DNA of 64,000 bases from a virus, in the IMG/VR virus record IMGVR_UViG_3300045110_000277, positions 22,080 to 86,079 of that record. One strand, written 5' to 3'. The translations under genes and the position numbers were made by a program. Positions 35,710 to 43,401 of the stretch are shown one piece after another; the stretch's first letter is position 1, and each line of letters starts with the position of its first letter. The notes beneath the pieces were generated by a model that was given only the letters and a program-made list of their open reading frames with translations, was not told the DNA's origin and searched no databases.

Positions 35710-36254
35710 GAGCGAAACTGCTCGACCCGACAGAGCACTACCCGATCCCGATCATGCACCGCCAGCGGTTCCGGGGCTCCGGCATCACGCTGGGCTGCAC
35801 CCACGCGGACTGCCGCTGGGTGCTGGACCGGCAGCTCATCCTGGGCGAGGACCTGAAGGAGCTGTTCGCCCTGTTCCACCCGCACGAGCCAACGGACGTT
35901 CGCAACGTGGGCATCCTCGGACATCCAGGGGCCGCCGACGGCCTGGACCTGCCGCAGCGCAGCGAGGACGCGCCGATCCCGTACGAGCCGGTGGTCATCG
36001 AGCAGCCGGTGGTCACGGTGCGTGAGCCGTTCGTCGAGGCGGTCGAGGCGCTGAACGACCGGTACCCAGCGAAGAAGCAGAAGACCGCGAAGGCCCCGTG
36101 TCACAACGACCGTTGCAGCCTGGGCTACAACCATCTCGGCCGCTGCGACGCCAGCACGACCAAGGTTAGCGACTGCCCGTGTCCAGCGACGATGCGGTAC
36201 TCGCTTCGGAAGATCTACTACCCGGAGTGCCCGGTGCATGGGGCCGACTCGTGA
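35706..36254 (+). CDS. Zinc-binding hypothetical protein
   Basis: 182 aa, ATGA overlap. Paired Cys motifs G-C-T-H-A-D-C-R-W near 39 and P-C-H-N-D-R-C near 136, then C-P-C-P and a C-terminal C-P-V-H. This gives two probable zinc sites separated by an acidic linker. The middle linker contains dispersed-palindrome codons (35891-35900). Confidence 0.7.
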   Translation: MRAKLLDPTEHYPIPIMHRQRFRGSGITLGCTHADCRWVLDRQLILGEDLKELFALFHPHEPTDVRNVGILGHPGAADGLDLPQRSEDAPIPYEPVVIEQPVVTVREPFVEAVEALNDRYPAKKQKTAKAPCHNDRCSLGYNHLGRCDASTTKVSDCPCPATMRYSLRKIYYPECPVHGADS

Positions 36255-36445
36255 GCGCCGAGCGGTGCGAGAAGACGGACCTGCTCGTGGACCAGTGTGG
36301 CTGCGACATCCACCGGCCGCCCGTCAACGTGCCCTTCATGGCCCGCTACCCGGGCTACTGCTACACGTGCGACAAGCCGTTCGTGGCTGGCGACAAGATC
36401 CGCGAGAACGAGCTGGGCCAGTACGCCCATGCGAGCCACCGATGA
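36251..36445 (+). CDS. Small zinc-finger protein
   Basis: 64 aa from GTG 36251. C-E-K-T near 6, C-G-C-D-I-H near 16 and Y-C-Y-T-C-D-K near 38, then a His-rich end. The Y-C-x2-C-D-x3-x-x-G-D-x-I pattern resembles small zinc ribbons common in actinophages. Confidence 0.65.
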   Translation: MSAERCEKTDLLVDQCGCDIHRPPVNVPFMARYPGYCYTCDKPFVAGDKIRENELGQYAHASHR

Positions 36446-36591
36446 CCCGCGCTGGGGTCAGCGACATCATCCTCGGCGTCCTGCTCGTGGCCGGTGTCGT
36501 CTGGGTGTGGCGGGACGCGACCAGGGAAGCCCGTGAGCACAAGTTCGTGGAGGAGGTGGAGGCATGGCGACGCACGTACAGCCAGGGGTGA
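36442..36591 (+). CDS. Small single-helix membrane protein
   Basis: 49 aa, ATGA overlap. A hydrophobic helix (about 5-23, D-I-I-L-G-V-L-L-V-A-G-V-V-W-V-W) is followed by a charged cytoplasmic-type tail. Unknown role. Confidence 0.65.
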   Translation: MTRAGVSDIILGVLLVAGVVWVWRDATREAREHKFVEEVEAWRRTYSQG

Positions 36592-36737
36592 CCCCGAGCA
36601 TGATCCACGAGTGGCGGACCAGCGTGATGGCGGTCGGCCCCGAGCACTACGAGGTCACCTGGTGCATCCGGCACGGCGAGGTGGCCAAGACGGCGATCTT
36701 GGTGGCGAGTCACCCGATCCTGGCGGGCTACCGGTGA
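36564..36737 (+). CDS. 57-aa hypothetical protein
   Basis: Starts at ATG 36564 within the end of the membrane-protein gene, with AGGAGG upstream, and stops by overlapping the next GTG. The middle reads S-V-M-A-V-G-P-E-H-Y-E-V-T-W-C-I-R-H-G-E, a compact beta pattern. Unknown family. Confidence 0.65.
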   Translation: MATHVQPGVTPSMIHEWRTSVMAVGPEHYEVTWCIRHGEVAKTAILVASHPILAGYR

Positions 36738-36829
36738 AGCTCCTGTGCTGGCTGCTGCGCGGCCACGACTACAAGCTGCGGTGGGCCCTCATGGAGATCC
36801 GCTGCACCCGCTGCGGGGCCAAGCTCTGA
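36734..36829 (+). CDS. 31-aa peptide with C-x2-C
   Basis: GTG 36734 overlaps the upstream stop and its own stop overlaps the next ATG (TGATG). It is basic, with a leading hydrophobic stretch and C-T-R-C-G-A-K-L at the end. The overlaps on both sides argue that it is translated. Confidence 0.5.
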   Translation: MKLLCWLLRGHDYKLRWALMEIRCTRCGAKL

Positions 36830-37146
36830 TGCCAGCAAAGCAAACGCTGGAGACCCGGCGTGTCCCGACGTTCCACGCCCACGGTTGCTGCAACTGTGGC
36901 CGTAGGTACCAGGACGCCTGCGCGACACCCCTGCACAACGGCCATTGCAACACCTGCTCTCTGGGGCACCCGCCCTCGCTCACGGACAACAACTACCTGC
37001 CCAAAGCCTGCTGCCGAGTGGCCAGCCGCCTGATGACGACGGTCGATGACCACAAGCGGTGGGCCCTGGGTGGCGAGGGGCCCTGGTACCGCTGCTTCAC
37101 CTGCTCACGCACGCACCCGTTCAACCCAGCCGAGAGGAAGCCATGA
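36829..37146 (+). CDS. Cys-rich zinc-binding protein
   Basis: 105 aa. H-G-C-C-N-C-G-R near 24, C-N-T-C-S near 45, C-C-R near 63 and Y-R-C-F-T-C-S-R near 90, so one or two zinc sites. It ends over the start of the next gene. Unknown function, probably nucleic-acid binding by analogy only. Confidence 0.7.
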   Translation: MPAKQTLETRRVPTFHAHGCCNCGRRYQDACATPLHNGHCNTCSLGHPPSLTDNNYLPKACCRVASRLMTTVDDHKRWALGGEGPWYRCFTCSRTHPFNPAERKP

Positions 37147-37613
37147 GTGCCCAGCCCGAGGAGGTCGCGGCCGCCCTGGCTTCGGTCCCGACCGACCCGT
37201 TCCAGCCCGTCGTCGTCCCGACGATCCCAGCCCCGGCTGTCGCCGGCGCCCCAGTCGCGGCACCTCCCGTGGCGCCAACGCCCGCTGCCATCCCCACGGC
37301 CGCAGCTGCCCTCCCGACTTTCGAGGGCGCCAAGGTCGAGCGGGTCGCGCTCAAGATCAGCGGCGCGGCGACCGTGGAGATGTACGACCGGCAGCTTCCC
37401 AACGCTGACCCGCGTGATGTGCAGGGCCTGGTGTCCCTGGACGACCGGGTACGCCTGGTCGGGGACTACCGCGTCGTCGGCGTCCACTTCGTGGTGGACC
37501 CCAAGACGGGTGACGCCGTGCGGATGCAGATCTTGAAGCCGCTGGAGCTGGAGATCTGCCCGTGGGACCCGTCCGACCCGACGGACACGGGGATCGTGCG
37601 AGCCCGGCCATGA
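37143..37613 (+). CDS. Hypothetical protein with Ala/Pro-rich N-terminal half
   Basis: 156 aa. Residues about 10-65 are a low-complexity Ala-Pro-Val-Thr linker like that in the Sak4-like protein; the C-terminal half is beta (V-E-R-V-A-L-K-I-S-G, R-V-R-L-V-G-D-Y-R-V-V-G-V). The C-terminal domain looks like a small binding domain of unknown target. Confidence 0.65.
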   Translation: MSAQPEEVAAALASVPTDPFQPVVVPTIPAPAVAGAPVAAPPVAPTPAAIPTAAAALPTFEGAKVERVALKISGAATVEMYDRQLPNADPRDVQGLVSLDDRVRLVGDYRVVGVHFVVDPKTGDAVRMQILKPLELEICPWDPSDPTDTGIVRARP

Positions 37614-37813
37614 CGCCGGAGGGCGTCCGCAGCAAGGAGAACGCGCGAACGCTCGTTCGTGAGGCAGCCGTGGAGCTGGAGCTGGCCATCCACTACGCCG
37701 AGCGGCACCCGTCAGACCCGTCCGGGTCGCATGACCTGGACTACCGCCAGGACAACTTCGGTGAGGCGCTCGACTGCTACGTGCGCTTCGTGACGCAGGG
37801 AGTAACCACGTGA
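37610..37813 (+). CDS. Small helical protein
   Basis: 67 aa, ATGA overlap. Acidic and helical, with A-A-V-E-L-E-L-A-I-H-Y-A-E-R. The dispersed palindrome (37648-37657) encodes residues near 13-18. Unknown family. Confidence 0.6.
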   Translation: MTPEGVRSKENARTLVREAAVELELAIHYAERHPSDPSGSHDLDYRQDNFGEALDCYVRFVTQGVTT

Positions 37814-38139
37814 GCAACGCCCGGCACGCCCACCCGCTCGGCCCAGGGGTCGAGGCGGCCATCGCCCAGGCTGAGGCCCAGCAGAAGAACGCGGACGTGA
37901 TGGCCCAGCTGCCCGAGATGGTCCGACCGCAGCCGTACCCGAAGGCCATCGGTATCGGCATCGAGGAGTGGGGCGGCGAACGAGTGTTCGCACTCCAGGT
38001 CTTCTCAGCTCACGGGATCCGGGTGCTGCACTTCACCCCGGACGAGTGGGACGGGCTCAACCAACAGGTGCAGGCCCGCATGGTCGAGTGCCGTACCGGC
38101 CTGCAGGTCGCGCACGGCGGCATCCCGCTGCTCGGCTGA
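37810..38139 (+). CDS. Hypothetical protein
   Basis: 109 aa, GTGA overlap with the gene before. A helical N-terminal half is followed by an alpha/beta C-terminal half (R-V-F-A-L-Q-V-F-S, L-H-F-T-P-D-E-W). No motif recognised. Confidence 0.65.
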   Translation: MSNARHAHPLGPGVEAAIAQAEAQQKNADVMAQLPEMVRPQPYPKAIGIGIEEWGGERVFALQVFSAHGIRVLHFTPDEWDGLNQQVQARMVECRTGLQVAHGGIPLLG

Positions 38140-38396
38140 TGAACCGGGCGGACATCCTGGCCGAGGCGGCTCGTCTGACCACCGAGGACCGGGACAAGGA
38201 CTACGGGGACCCGCTGACCAACCACAAGCGGATCGCCAAGCTGTGGTCGGTGGTGCTGGGGCACAAGGTGACCCCGGCCCAGGTGGCGCTGTGCATGGTG
38301 CAGGTCAAGGTGGCCCGGCTGATCGTGACGCCTGACCACACCGACAGCAACGTGGACGGCGCCGCGTACCTGGCCATCGCAGGGGAGATCGTCTGA
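38139..38396 (+). CDS. DUF6378-like phage protein
   Basis: 85 aa, TGATG overlap. The pattern Y-G-D-P-L-x-N-H-K-R-I-A-K-L-W, then T-P-x-Q-V-A-L-C-M-V-Q-V-K-V-A-R-L and D-S-N-V-D-G-A-A-Y, matches the small phage family annotated DUF6378. Function unknown; it is common near replication genes. Confidence 0.7.
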   Translation: MNRADILAEAARLTTEDRDKDYGDPLTNHKRIAKLWSVVLGHKVTPAQVALCMVQVKVARLIVTPDHTDSNVDGAAYLAIAGEIV

Positions 38397-38737
38397 TGGC
38401 CAAGGTGATCGCCGGGGTCTGCGACGAGTGCGGTGCCGCGGCGCCTCACCCGCAGGTCCACGAGGGCTGGCACGCACAGCTGGAGCGGCTCCTTCGGGTG
38501 CCAACGAGCGTTGGCGCCAAGGTTGCGCCAGATCTCGCCGGCGGGATGCGGTCCGGCTTCGGCCAGGGCAGGTACCCGATCCCGCAGGAGGAGCACGAGG
38601 TACCGACCGACTTCATCGCCCCGCACCCGACCGAGCCCGCTCGGGCACCGTTCGAGGACAGCAGCCCGGAGGGCATCCACGCCGCACAGGAGGCGCTCGC
38701 GCACCTGGCACCGCGGGGCGAGGGGATGGACCGGTGA
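38396..38737 (+). CDS. Hypothetical protein with N-terminal C-x2-C
   Basis: 113 aa, TGATG overlap. V-C-D-E-C-G near residue 8 suggests a half zinc site; the rest is Pro/Glu-rich and probably disordered. The dispersed palindrome at 38503-38512 encodes V-P-T-S-V-G. Confidence 0.6.
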   Translation: MAKVIAGVCDECGAAAPHPQVHEGWHAQLERLLRVPTSVGAKVAPDLAGGMRSGFGQGRYPIPQEEHEVPTDFIAPHPTEPARAPFEDSSPEGIHAAQEALAHLAPRGEGMDR

Positions 38738-38895
38738 GCCCGATGGGCAGGGACCGCGCTCTGTGCAACGGCCCCGGGTGCGACAGGACGTACCGCGTGG
38801 CGGCCCGCCCAGGCCCCGACCCGCTGCACCACTTCTGCTCGCAGGAGTGCCTCGACCGGTACAACGCGCTGTACAAGCGGAAGGTGCTGCGGTGA
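38734..38895 (+). CDS. Small zinc-finger protein (FCS/MYM-like)
   Basis: 53 aa from GTG 38734. C-N-G-P-G-C-D near 11 and F-C-S-Q-E-C near 36 give a four-Cys zinc knuckle. Coupled on both sides by GTGA overlaps. Confidence 0.65.
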   Translation: MSPMGRDRALCNGPGCDRTYRVAARPGPDPLHHFCSQECLDRYNALYKRKVLR

Positions 38896-39131
38896 GCCAG
38901 GTGATCCGGTCCATCTTCTTCGGCGATGGGCTCGTCGAGATCGTCTACATGGACCTGCCAGCGGACGTTCGCGCCAACGGCACCCTGGCCCAGTCGCACA
39001 CGCTGTCCATCGACACCGAGCACGGGGACTACGACACCGAGCGGGAGGCCGTGGAGGAGGCCGCGCTCGCCTTGCTGCGGGACGCGCTGGAGGACTTCCA
39101 CGCCCCGCCCGCCGTCTTGCCTGGGGAGTGA
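38892..39131 (+). CDS. Small acidic protein
   Basis: 79 aa, GTGA overlap. A beta N-terminus (V-I-R-S-I-F-F-G-D-G-L-V-E-I-V-Y-M-D-L) and an acidic C-terminal helix. Unknown family. A diverged palindrome (GCCAGCGGACGTTCGCGCC) lies inside it. Confidence 0.6.
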   Translation: MSQVIRSIFFGDGLVEIVYMDLPADVRANGTLAQSHTLSIDTEHGDYDTEREAVEEAALALLRDALEDFHAPPAVLPGE

Positions 39132-39592
39132 TCGTGTCTACCGAGTTGGAGACCGAGACCGTCCGATACCTCCGTGGGGAGGTGGACGCTGTGGCCGAGA
39201 AGCTCGTGGACATCACGATCAGGTGCGCGAAGTGCTTGAAGGCCGGGCAGTACGCGCCCACGGGCGTTCGCGTCACGGTGCTCAGCAACCTGGGCTGCTA
39301 CTACGAGTTCTTCTGCCAGTCCACAGCCTGCCGGGCCTACAACAAGGCGTGGCTGGACCTGGAGCCGGCGACGAAGCTGCACGACGCCGGGGTGCCAACG
39401 AGGGTCATCGACGTGCCCGCTGAGGTCGGCGAGCACCCGCACCCGGACGCCCCCGGCCTGTCCGAAGACGACTTGCACGTGTTCCTGCGGTACCTCAAGC
39501 ACATCGAGGACGTTGCGGAGGGGGAAGCTGATGAAGCTGGAGCGGTTCATCGAGTGCCTCGAAAGCATCGGCGAGCGGACCCGAAAGGCTGA
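39128..39592 (+). CDS. Zinc-binding hypothetical protein
   Basis: 154 aa. C-A-K-C-L-K near 33 and a later pair of Cys near 64 and 70 form a probable zinc ribbon. The last about 20 codons overlap a small downstream frame in another phase and look less gene-like than the rest. Confidence 0.6.
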   Translation: MIVSTELETETVRYLRGEVDAVAEKLVDITIRCAKCLKAGQYAPTGVRVTVLSNLGCYYEFFCQSTACRAYNKAWLDLEPATKLHDAGVPTRVIDVPAEVGEHPHPDAPGLSEDDLHVFLRYLKHIEDVAEGEADEAGAVHRVPRKHRRADPKG

Positions 39593-39608
39593 CGAGGCCG
39601 ATGAGTAG
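39531..39608 (+). CDS. 25-aa charged peptide
   Basis: ATG 39531 with GGAGGGGGA upstream, inside the end of the previous gene, and its stop overlaps the next ATG. M-K-L-E-R-F-I-E-C-L-E-S-I-G-E-R is helical and amphipathic. The good ribosome site is the main support. Confidence 0.4.
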   Translation: MKLERFIECLESIGERTRKADEADE

Positions 39609-39714
39609 GTGCGTCCACGTCTGGCTGGGTCACATCTGCCTGGCGTGCGGCGCGTGGGACGGCAAGGACATGGAGGGCAGCTCTGAAGAACCTGCCGGCG
39701 GCCCAGGTGGCTGA
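39601..39714 (+). CDS. 37-aa peptide with Cys/His pairs
   Basis: ATG 39601 overlaps the preceding stop. C-V-H-V-W near 4 and C-L-A-C-G near 13 could hold zinc; the C-terminus is Gly/Pro-rich. Its stop overlaps the next GTG region. Confidence 0.45.
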   Translation: MSRCVHVWLGHICLACGAWDGKDMEGSSEEPAGGPGG

Positions 39715-39880
39715 CCTAGACGCCAACGACCGTTCGCAGGGGCCGACATGCCTGGAGGTGTTGGTCTTCAGGGCTGGCGAGGTCTTCCCGGAGGACCACG
39801 GCGACATCGTGATCGGCTGCGATCTGCTCATCGACGGGCACGTGGAGCACGCGGGCGACGGCTGGAGGTGGACCGGGTGA
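39707..39880 (+). CDS. 57-aa hypothetical protein
   Basis: From GTG 39707 to a stop shared with the HNH gene start. Compact alpha/beta sequence with L-E-V-L-V-F-R-A-G-E and I-V-I-G-C-D-L-L. A dispersed palindrome (39725-39734) encodes A-N-D-R-S near its start. Overlaps on both sides support translation. Confidence 0.55.
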   Translation: MADLDANDRSQGPTCLEVLVFRAGEVFPEDHGDIVIGCDLLIDGHVEHAGDGWRWTG

Positions 39881-40251
39881 GTCACCTGCGCCTGGTCCAG
39901 CCGTACTCGAAGGACGAGCAGACCGGCGACGGTGACGCTCAAGCAGAGACGAAGGCGGTGCCAGCGGCCGTTCGTGCCGCGGTGCTGGAGCGAGATGGCC
40001 ACAGCTGCCGGGTATGCGGGTCGTACGCGAAGGAGCCCGCGGTCCACCACATCAGCTACCGCTCGGAGGGCGGGCTGCACGTGGTGGAGAACCTGGTCAC
40101 GGTCCACTGGATGTACGAGCCCCGGTGCCACGAGAGGGCACACGCAGACAAGGGCCTGTGGCAGCCGCTGCTGGCCGAGGTCGTGAAGCACGACGGGATG
40201 ACCGCCATGGGCCTGCTGAGGCGCTACCGGGCAGCACAGGGGTGCTCGTGA
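39877..40251 (+). CDS. HNH endonuclease
   Basis: 124 aa from GTG 39877. Contains L-E-R-D-G-H-S-C-R-V-C-G, then V-H-H-I-S near 73 with the general-base His, N-L-V-T-V-H near 91 and a final C-H-E-R-A-H. That is a complete HNH nuclease fold with its zinc Cys. It is embedded in the gene chain rather than inserted, so it may act in DNA processing rather than homing. Confidence 0.8.
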   Translation: MSHLRLVQPYSKDEQTGDGDAQAETKAVPAAVRAAVLERDGHSCRVCGSYAKEPAVHHISYRSEGGLHVVENLVTVHWMYEPRCHERAHADKGLWQPLLAEVVKHDGMTAMGLLRRYRAAQGCS

Positions 40252-40472
40252 CGTACCGCGAGCCTCCCGAGGGCTGGTTGCAGTTCGGCACGCACGCCGT
40301 GCTGCCCATCGTCCCGCCGCTGCTGTTCAGCGAGGAGCGGGATGAGGTGGGAGATCCGCTCTGGGAACGGGCGTTGACACCCAAGGATGTCGCCGACTTC
40401 CTCTGGAGCATCGGCCACGTGACCTCGTTCACCGCCGTGCGCGACCACTACAAGCTGAAGTGGACCTCGTGA
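40248..40472 (+). CDS. Hypothetical protein
   Basis: 74 aa from GTG 40248, which overlaps the HNH stop; GTG 40242 would add two residues. Contains P-P-E-G-W-L-Q-F-G near the start and a helical C-terminus ending W-T-S. Unknown family. Confidence 0.6.
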   Translation: MTYREPPEGWLQFGTHAVLPIVPPLLFSEERDEVGDPLWERALTPKDVADFLWSIGHVTSFTAVRDHYKLKWTS

Positions 40473-40636
40473 GCCGGCACGCGCGGGACGCCAGCGACCA
40501 TCCGTACGCGGAGGCGTTGGAGTGCCTCGACGAGCTGACCCAGATGCTGCTGGACACCGCGCGGGACGTGGAGTGGGCCAGGCAGGGCGGCTGTTACCCG
40601 TGGGAGTACCCGAAGCCTGGAGGTAGGCACGCATGA
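40469..40636 (+). CDS. 55-aa hypothetical protein
   Basis: GTG 40469 overlaps the upstream stop and the stop overlaps the sigma-factor ATG. Helical core A-E-A-L-E-C-L-D-E-L-T-Q-M-L-L-D. Direct coupling to the sigma gene makes it a candidate regulator such as an anti-sigma peptide, but this is positional inference only. Confidence 0.6.
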   Translation: MSRHARDASDHPYAEALECLDELTQMLLDTARDVEWARQGGCYPWEYPKPGGRHA

Positions 40637-41379
40637 CAGACCTGGCCGAGACGTGGGCCGAGTACGGAGCCACCCGCAGCCCGGTGGCGAGGGACGCCCT
40701 GATCTTGGCGTACCGCCCGCTGGTCAGGTACGTGGCGGCCCGGCTGGCCCAGGGCCTGCCAGCGTCCGTTGAGGTCCAGGATCTCGCCAGCTACGGGGTC
40801 TTCGGGCTGATCGACGCCATCGAGAAGTACGAGATCGGGCGGGTGAAGTTCGAGACGTACGCGATCCAGCGGATCCGAGGAGCCATCCTCGACGAGCTTC
40901 GAGCCCTGGACTGGGCGCCAAGGTCCGTTCGCAGCAAGGCTCGTGCCATCGAGCGTGAGCTCAGCCGGCTGGAGCACGAGCTCGGGCGCACCCCGTCGGA
41001 GGAGGAGCTGGCAACGGCCGTTGGCGTTTCGGCGCAAGACCTGCGCCGCAGCTTGAGCCAGCTCCGCCTGGCCCAGACGGACAGCCTGGACCGCAGCGTG
41101 GCCGGGCCGGACGACACGGGCTCGACGCTGGCCGACCGGGTGGAGGACCGTTCGGACATCACGTTGACTCCGCAGATGGAGGAGGCCGGACGCCTGCTTT
41201 CTGAGGGTATTGCTCGACTTCCGGACCGCGAACGCACGTTCATGGCCCTGTACTACTTCGAGGGCCTGACGCTGGCGGACATCGGCGTCACCCTGCGGGT
41301 CTCGGAGTCGCGGGTCTGCCAGCTCCATACCCGGGCGGCGGTGGCGCTCCAGCGGATCCTCGCTGGGCAACTGGTCTGA
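40633..41379 (+). CDS. WhiG/FliA-type sigma factor
   Basis: 248 aa. Region 2 has Y-R-P-L-V-R-Y-V-A-A-R-L then G-V-F-G-L-I-D-A-I-E-K-Y and K-F-E-T-Y-A-I-Q-R-I-R-G-A; region 2.4 reads D-E-L-R-A-L-D-W-x-P-R-S-V-R. Region 3 (R-T-P-S-E-E-E) and region 4 (L-P-D-R-E-R-T, Y-Y-F-E-G-L-T-L-A-D-I-G) follow. This is closest to WhiG, which drives sporulation in Streptomyces. It may redirect host RNA polymerase to phage genes or alter host development. Confidence 0.88.
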   Translation: MTDLAETWAEYGATRSPVARDALILAYRPLVRYVAARLAQGLPASVEVQDLASYGVFGLIDAIEKYEIGRVKFETYAIQRIRGAILDELRALDWAPRSVRSKARAIERELSRLEHELGRTPSEEELATAVGVSAQDLRRSLSQLRLAQTDSLDRSVAGPDDTGSTLADRVEDRSDITLTPQMEEAGRLLSEGIARLPDRERTFMALYYFEGLTLADIGVTLRVSESRVCQLHTRAAVALQRILAGQLV

Positions 41380-41444
41380 GTTCATCGCCCGTTTGGCCGA
41401 TGACCCTGGCGTTGACTCGGGCCACCCGTATGAGGGGGCAAGCC

Positions 41445-41693
41445 GTGGGGTTCGCAGCAAGCATCGAGAAGGCCAAGGCTAAGCAGGACACCAGGAACCG
41501 GAAGTGCTCAGTCCTTCTGGCGCTGGAGAGCATGACTCCGAAGGACCGGGCGGCGCTGACCGCCAGCCTGCTGGACGACGAGATCCGACACGCGACCATC
41601 GAGACGGCGCTGCGGGAGTCGGGGATCACCTACTGCAAGGCCGGGACCATCTCCCGGCATCGTTCCGGTGGCTGCTCGTGTGGTGACTCCTGA
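41445..41693 (+). CDS. Small basic helical protein
   Basis: 82 aa. I start at GTG 41445 with GAGGGGG upstream; ATG 41400 is in frame but has no ribosome site. Helical, with D-R-A-A-L-T-A-S-L-L-D-D-E-I-R-H and C-K-A-G-T-I-S-R-H-R, an arrangement like a small winged or HTH DNA-binding domain. Inference only. Confidence 0.6.
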   Translation: MGFAASIEKAKAKQDTRNRKCSVLLALESMTPKDRAALTASLLDDEIRHATIETALRESGITYCKAGTISRHRSGGCSCGDS

Positions 41694-42721
41694 TGGACCT
41701 CACCCCGGAAGCGATGGCGGCCCGGCAGCTGATCGCGGAGCTGCGCACGGCGCTCGTTGGCACCCAGCGGGAGCTGCGCAAGCAGAAGGACCGCACCGAC
41801 CTGCTGGTCGAGGCCGTGATCCAGGGCTGCCGCGAGGCCATCCTCGCTCAAGGCCCGCTGCCAACGGTCGTTCGCACCAAGACGGCTCGCCGACCTGCAG
41901 CTGCCGGCAAGCCGGAGGTCGCGCTCTGGGCGCTGACCGACTGGCAGGGCTACAAGGTCACCCCGTCGTACGACAGCGCGGTCATGCGCGAGCGCGTGAT
42001 GCTGTACTGCGACAAGGCCGAGGCCATCACGAACATCCAGCGCAACGACCACCCGGTGGACGAGTGCGTGGTCACGTTCGGCGGCGACATGGTGGAGGGG
42101 CTGTTCAACTTCCCGAGCCAGGTCCACGAGATTGAGGCCACCCTGTTCACGCAGTACGTCGGGGTGTCCAGGCTGATCGTGGACACGGTGCGCAGGGCGC
42201 TGGCGATCTACGACAAGGTGACCGTGGTCGCGGAGTGGGGCAACCATGGGCGCATCGGCAGCAAGCGGGATGCGGTCCCGCGCAGCGACAACGTGGACCG
42301 CATGTGCTACGAGCTTGCCCGGCAGCTACTGGACGGCGAGCCGAGGCTGGTGTGGCAGGACTGCCCGGAGGACATCCAGCGCATCGAGGTCGGGAACTAC
42401 CGGGCGCTGCTCATCCACGGTGACGAGATCGGGCGCAACGGCTTCGCCTCGCCAATGACCATTGTCGCCCATTGCAACCGCTGGAGGAGCGGGGCGTACC
42501 CGTGGGACTTCCGCGACGTGTACGTGGGTCACTACCACACGCACGCCGAGTGGCCCATGGCCAACGGCCTGGGCTCGGTCTACCAAACGGGCAGCACGGA
42601 GTCGGAGAACAGGTACGCCGGGGTGATGCTGGCCGCGCAGGCGATCCCGTCGCAGCGGCTGCACTTCATCGACCCGGAGCGGGGCAGAGTCACCGCTGGG
42701 TACAAGGTCTGGCTGGCGTAG
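41693..42721 (+). CDS. Calcineurin-like metallophosphoesterase
   Basis: 342 aa, TGATG overlap. An N-terminal coiled coil (about 8-45) precedes the enzyme. Metal-binding motifs are in order: T-D-W-Q-G near 83, G-G-D-M-V-E near 123, E-W-G-N-H-G-R near 180, I-H-G-D-E near 243 and G-H-Y-H-T-H near 281. The family includes SbcD/Mre11 nucleases and phage phosphatases; no SbcC partner is visible. Last gene before the convergent terminator. Confidence 0.78.
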   Translation: MDLTPEAMAARQLIAELRTALVGTQRELRKQKDRTDLLVEAVIQGCREAILAQGPLPTVVRTKTARRPAAAGKPEVALWALTDWQGYKVTPSYDSAVMRERVMLYCDKAEAITNIQRNDHPVDECVVTFGGDMVEGLFNFPSQVHEIEATLFTQYVGVSRLIVDTVRRALAIYDKVTVVAEWGNHGRIGSKRDAVPRSDNVDRMCYELARQLLDGEPRLVWQDCPEDIQRIEVGNYRALLIHGDEIGRNGFASPMTIVAHCNRWRSGAYPWDFRDVYVGHYHTHAEWPMANGLGSVYQTGSTESENRYAGVMLAAQAIPSQRLHFIDPERGRVTAGYKVWLA

Positions 42722-42745
42722 GTCGCCAGAAATATTCAGCACGCC

Positions 42746-42779
42746 AAGAGCCCGGCCTCCCTAGAGAGACCGGGCTCTT
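42746..42779. terminator. Bidirectional terminator between convergent operons
   Basis: A perfect 10-bp stem, AAGAGCCCGG (42746-42755) with CCGGGCTCTT (42770-42779), encloses a 14-nt loop and can extend one more C-G pair. It has T-runs or A-runs at the outer ends, so it works on both strands. It lies exactly between the last + strand gene and the last - strand gene. Confidence 0.85.
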
Positions 42780-42820
42780 GCGCCCTTCCTATGGTGAACG
42801 GACCGGCAGGATCGTGCCGA

Positions 42821-43351
42821 TCAGCAGGACGTGACGGCCGCGAGCAGCGCGTCGGGGTCGGCGTACTGCGAGTTGTACGAGCCGTTGTCGTAGGACGTGT
42901 TGCCGTACTGGTCGTACGGGCCGAAGTCGTACACCGCGTAGGCGTACTTGGTGGCTCCGGTCGGTGCCGTGAAGTAGGCCGGGTTGGGGTCGATGTCCCC
43001 GTCGAACGCGGTCCACCACGCGGCGTTGTAGAGGTCGTTGCGGACACCCTGCGGGCCGTACACGACGTTGTTGCTGTTGTCGAACCACACGACCTCGACG
43101 AGGATCGCGTCGGGGTTCAGACCGGCCGGGTCGGCGGGCTTGCAGACCTTCCCGCCACCGGGGACCGACGCGAGGCCGGTGGTGTACGAGTCGAGCGTGT
43201 CGCCCGAGCCGCCCATGTTGTCCGCGCCCCACCAACCACCCGAGCCGCCGTCCTGCCAGGTGTAGGTACTGGCGAAGGCGGGCGACCCGCCGAACAGGGC
43301 GGCGACACCGATGATGGCGCCGACCATCAACATCTTGCTGCGAAGCCTCAC
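42821..43351 (-). CDS. Secreted protein, paralog of the tail-tip protein at 25601
   Basis: 176 aa from a GTG with GGAGGA upstream. A clear signal peptide (basic M-R-L-R-S-K, hydrophobic core V-G-A-I-I-G-V-A-A-L-F-G-G, cleavage after A-F-A near 27) is followed by an aromatic Gly/Asp-rich domain. Its C-terminal half resembles the virion protein at 25601 (T-A-P-x-G-A-T, F-G-P-Y-D, N-G-S-Y, L-L-A-A). A secreted tail-protein relative could block receptors against superinfection; this is inference. Confidence 0.75.
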   Translation of the reverse strand: MRLRSKMLMVGAIIGVAALFGGSPAFASTYTWQDGGSGGWWGADNMGGSGDTLDSYTTGLASVPGGGKVCKPADPAGLNPDAILVEVVWFDNSNNVVYGPQGVRNDLYNAAWWTAFDGDIDPNPAYFTAPTGATKYAYAVYDFGPYDQYGNTSYDNGSYNSQYADPDALLAAVTSC

Positions 43352-43401
43352 GGGCTTCCTCCTTGCTTCCCGAGTACGTGCGGCGAGTACCGCACACCCA
43401 A

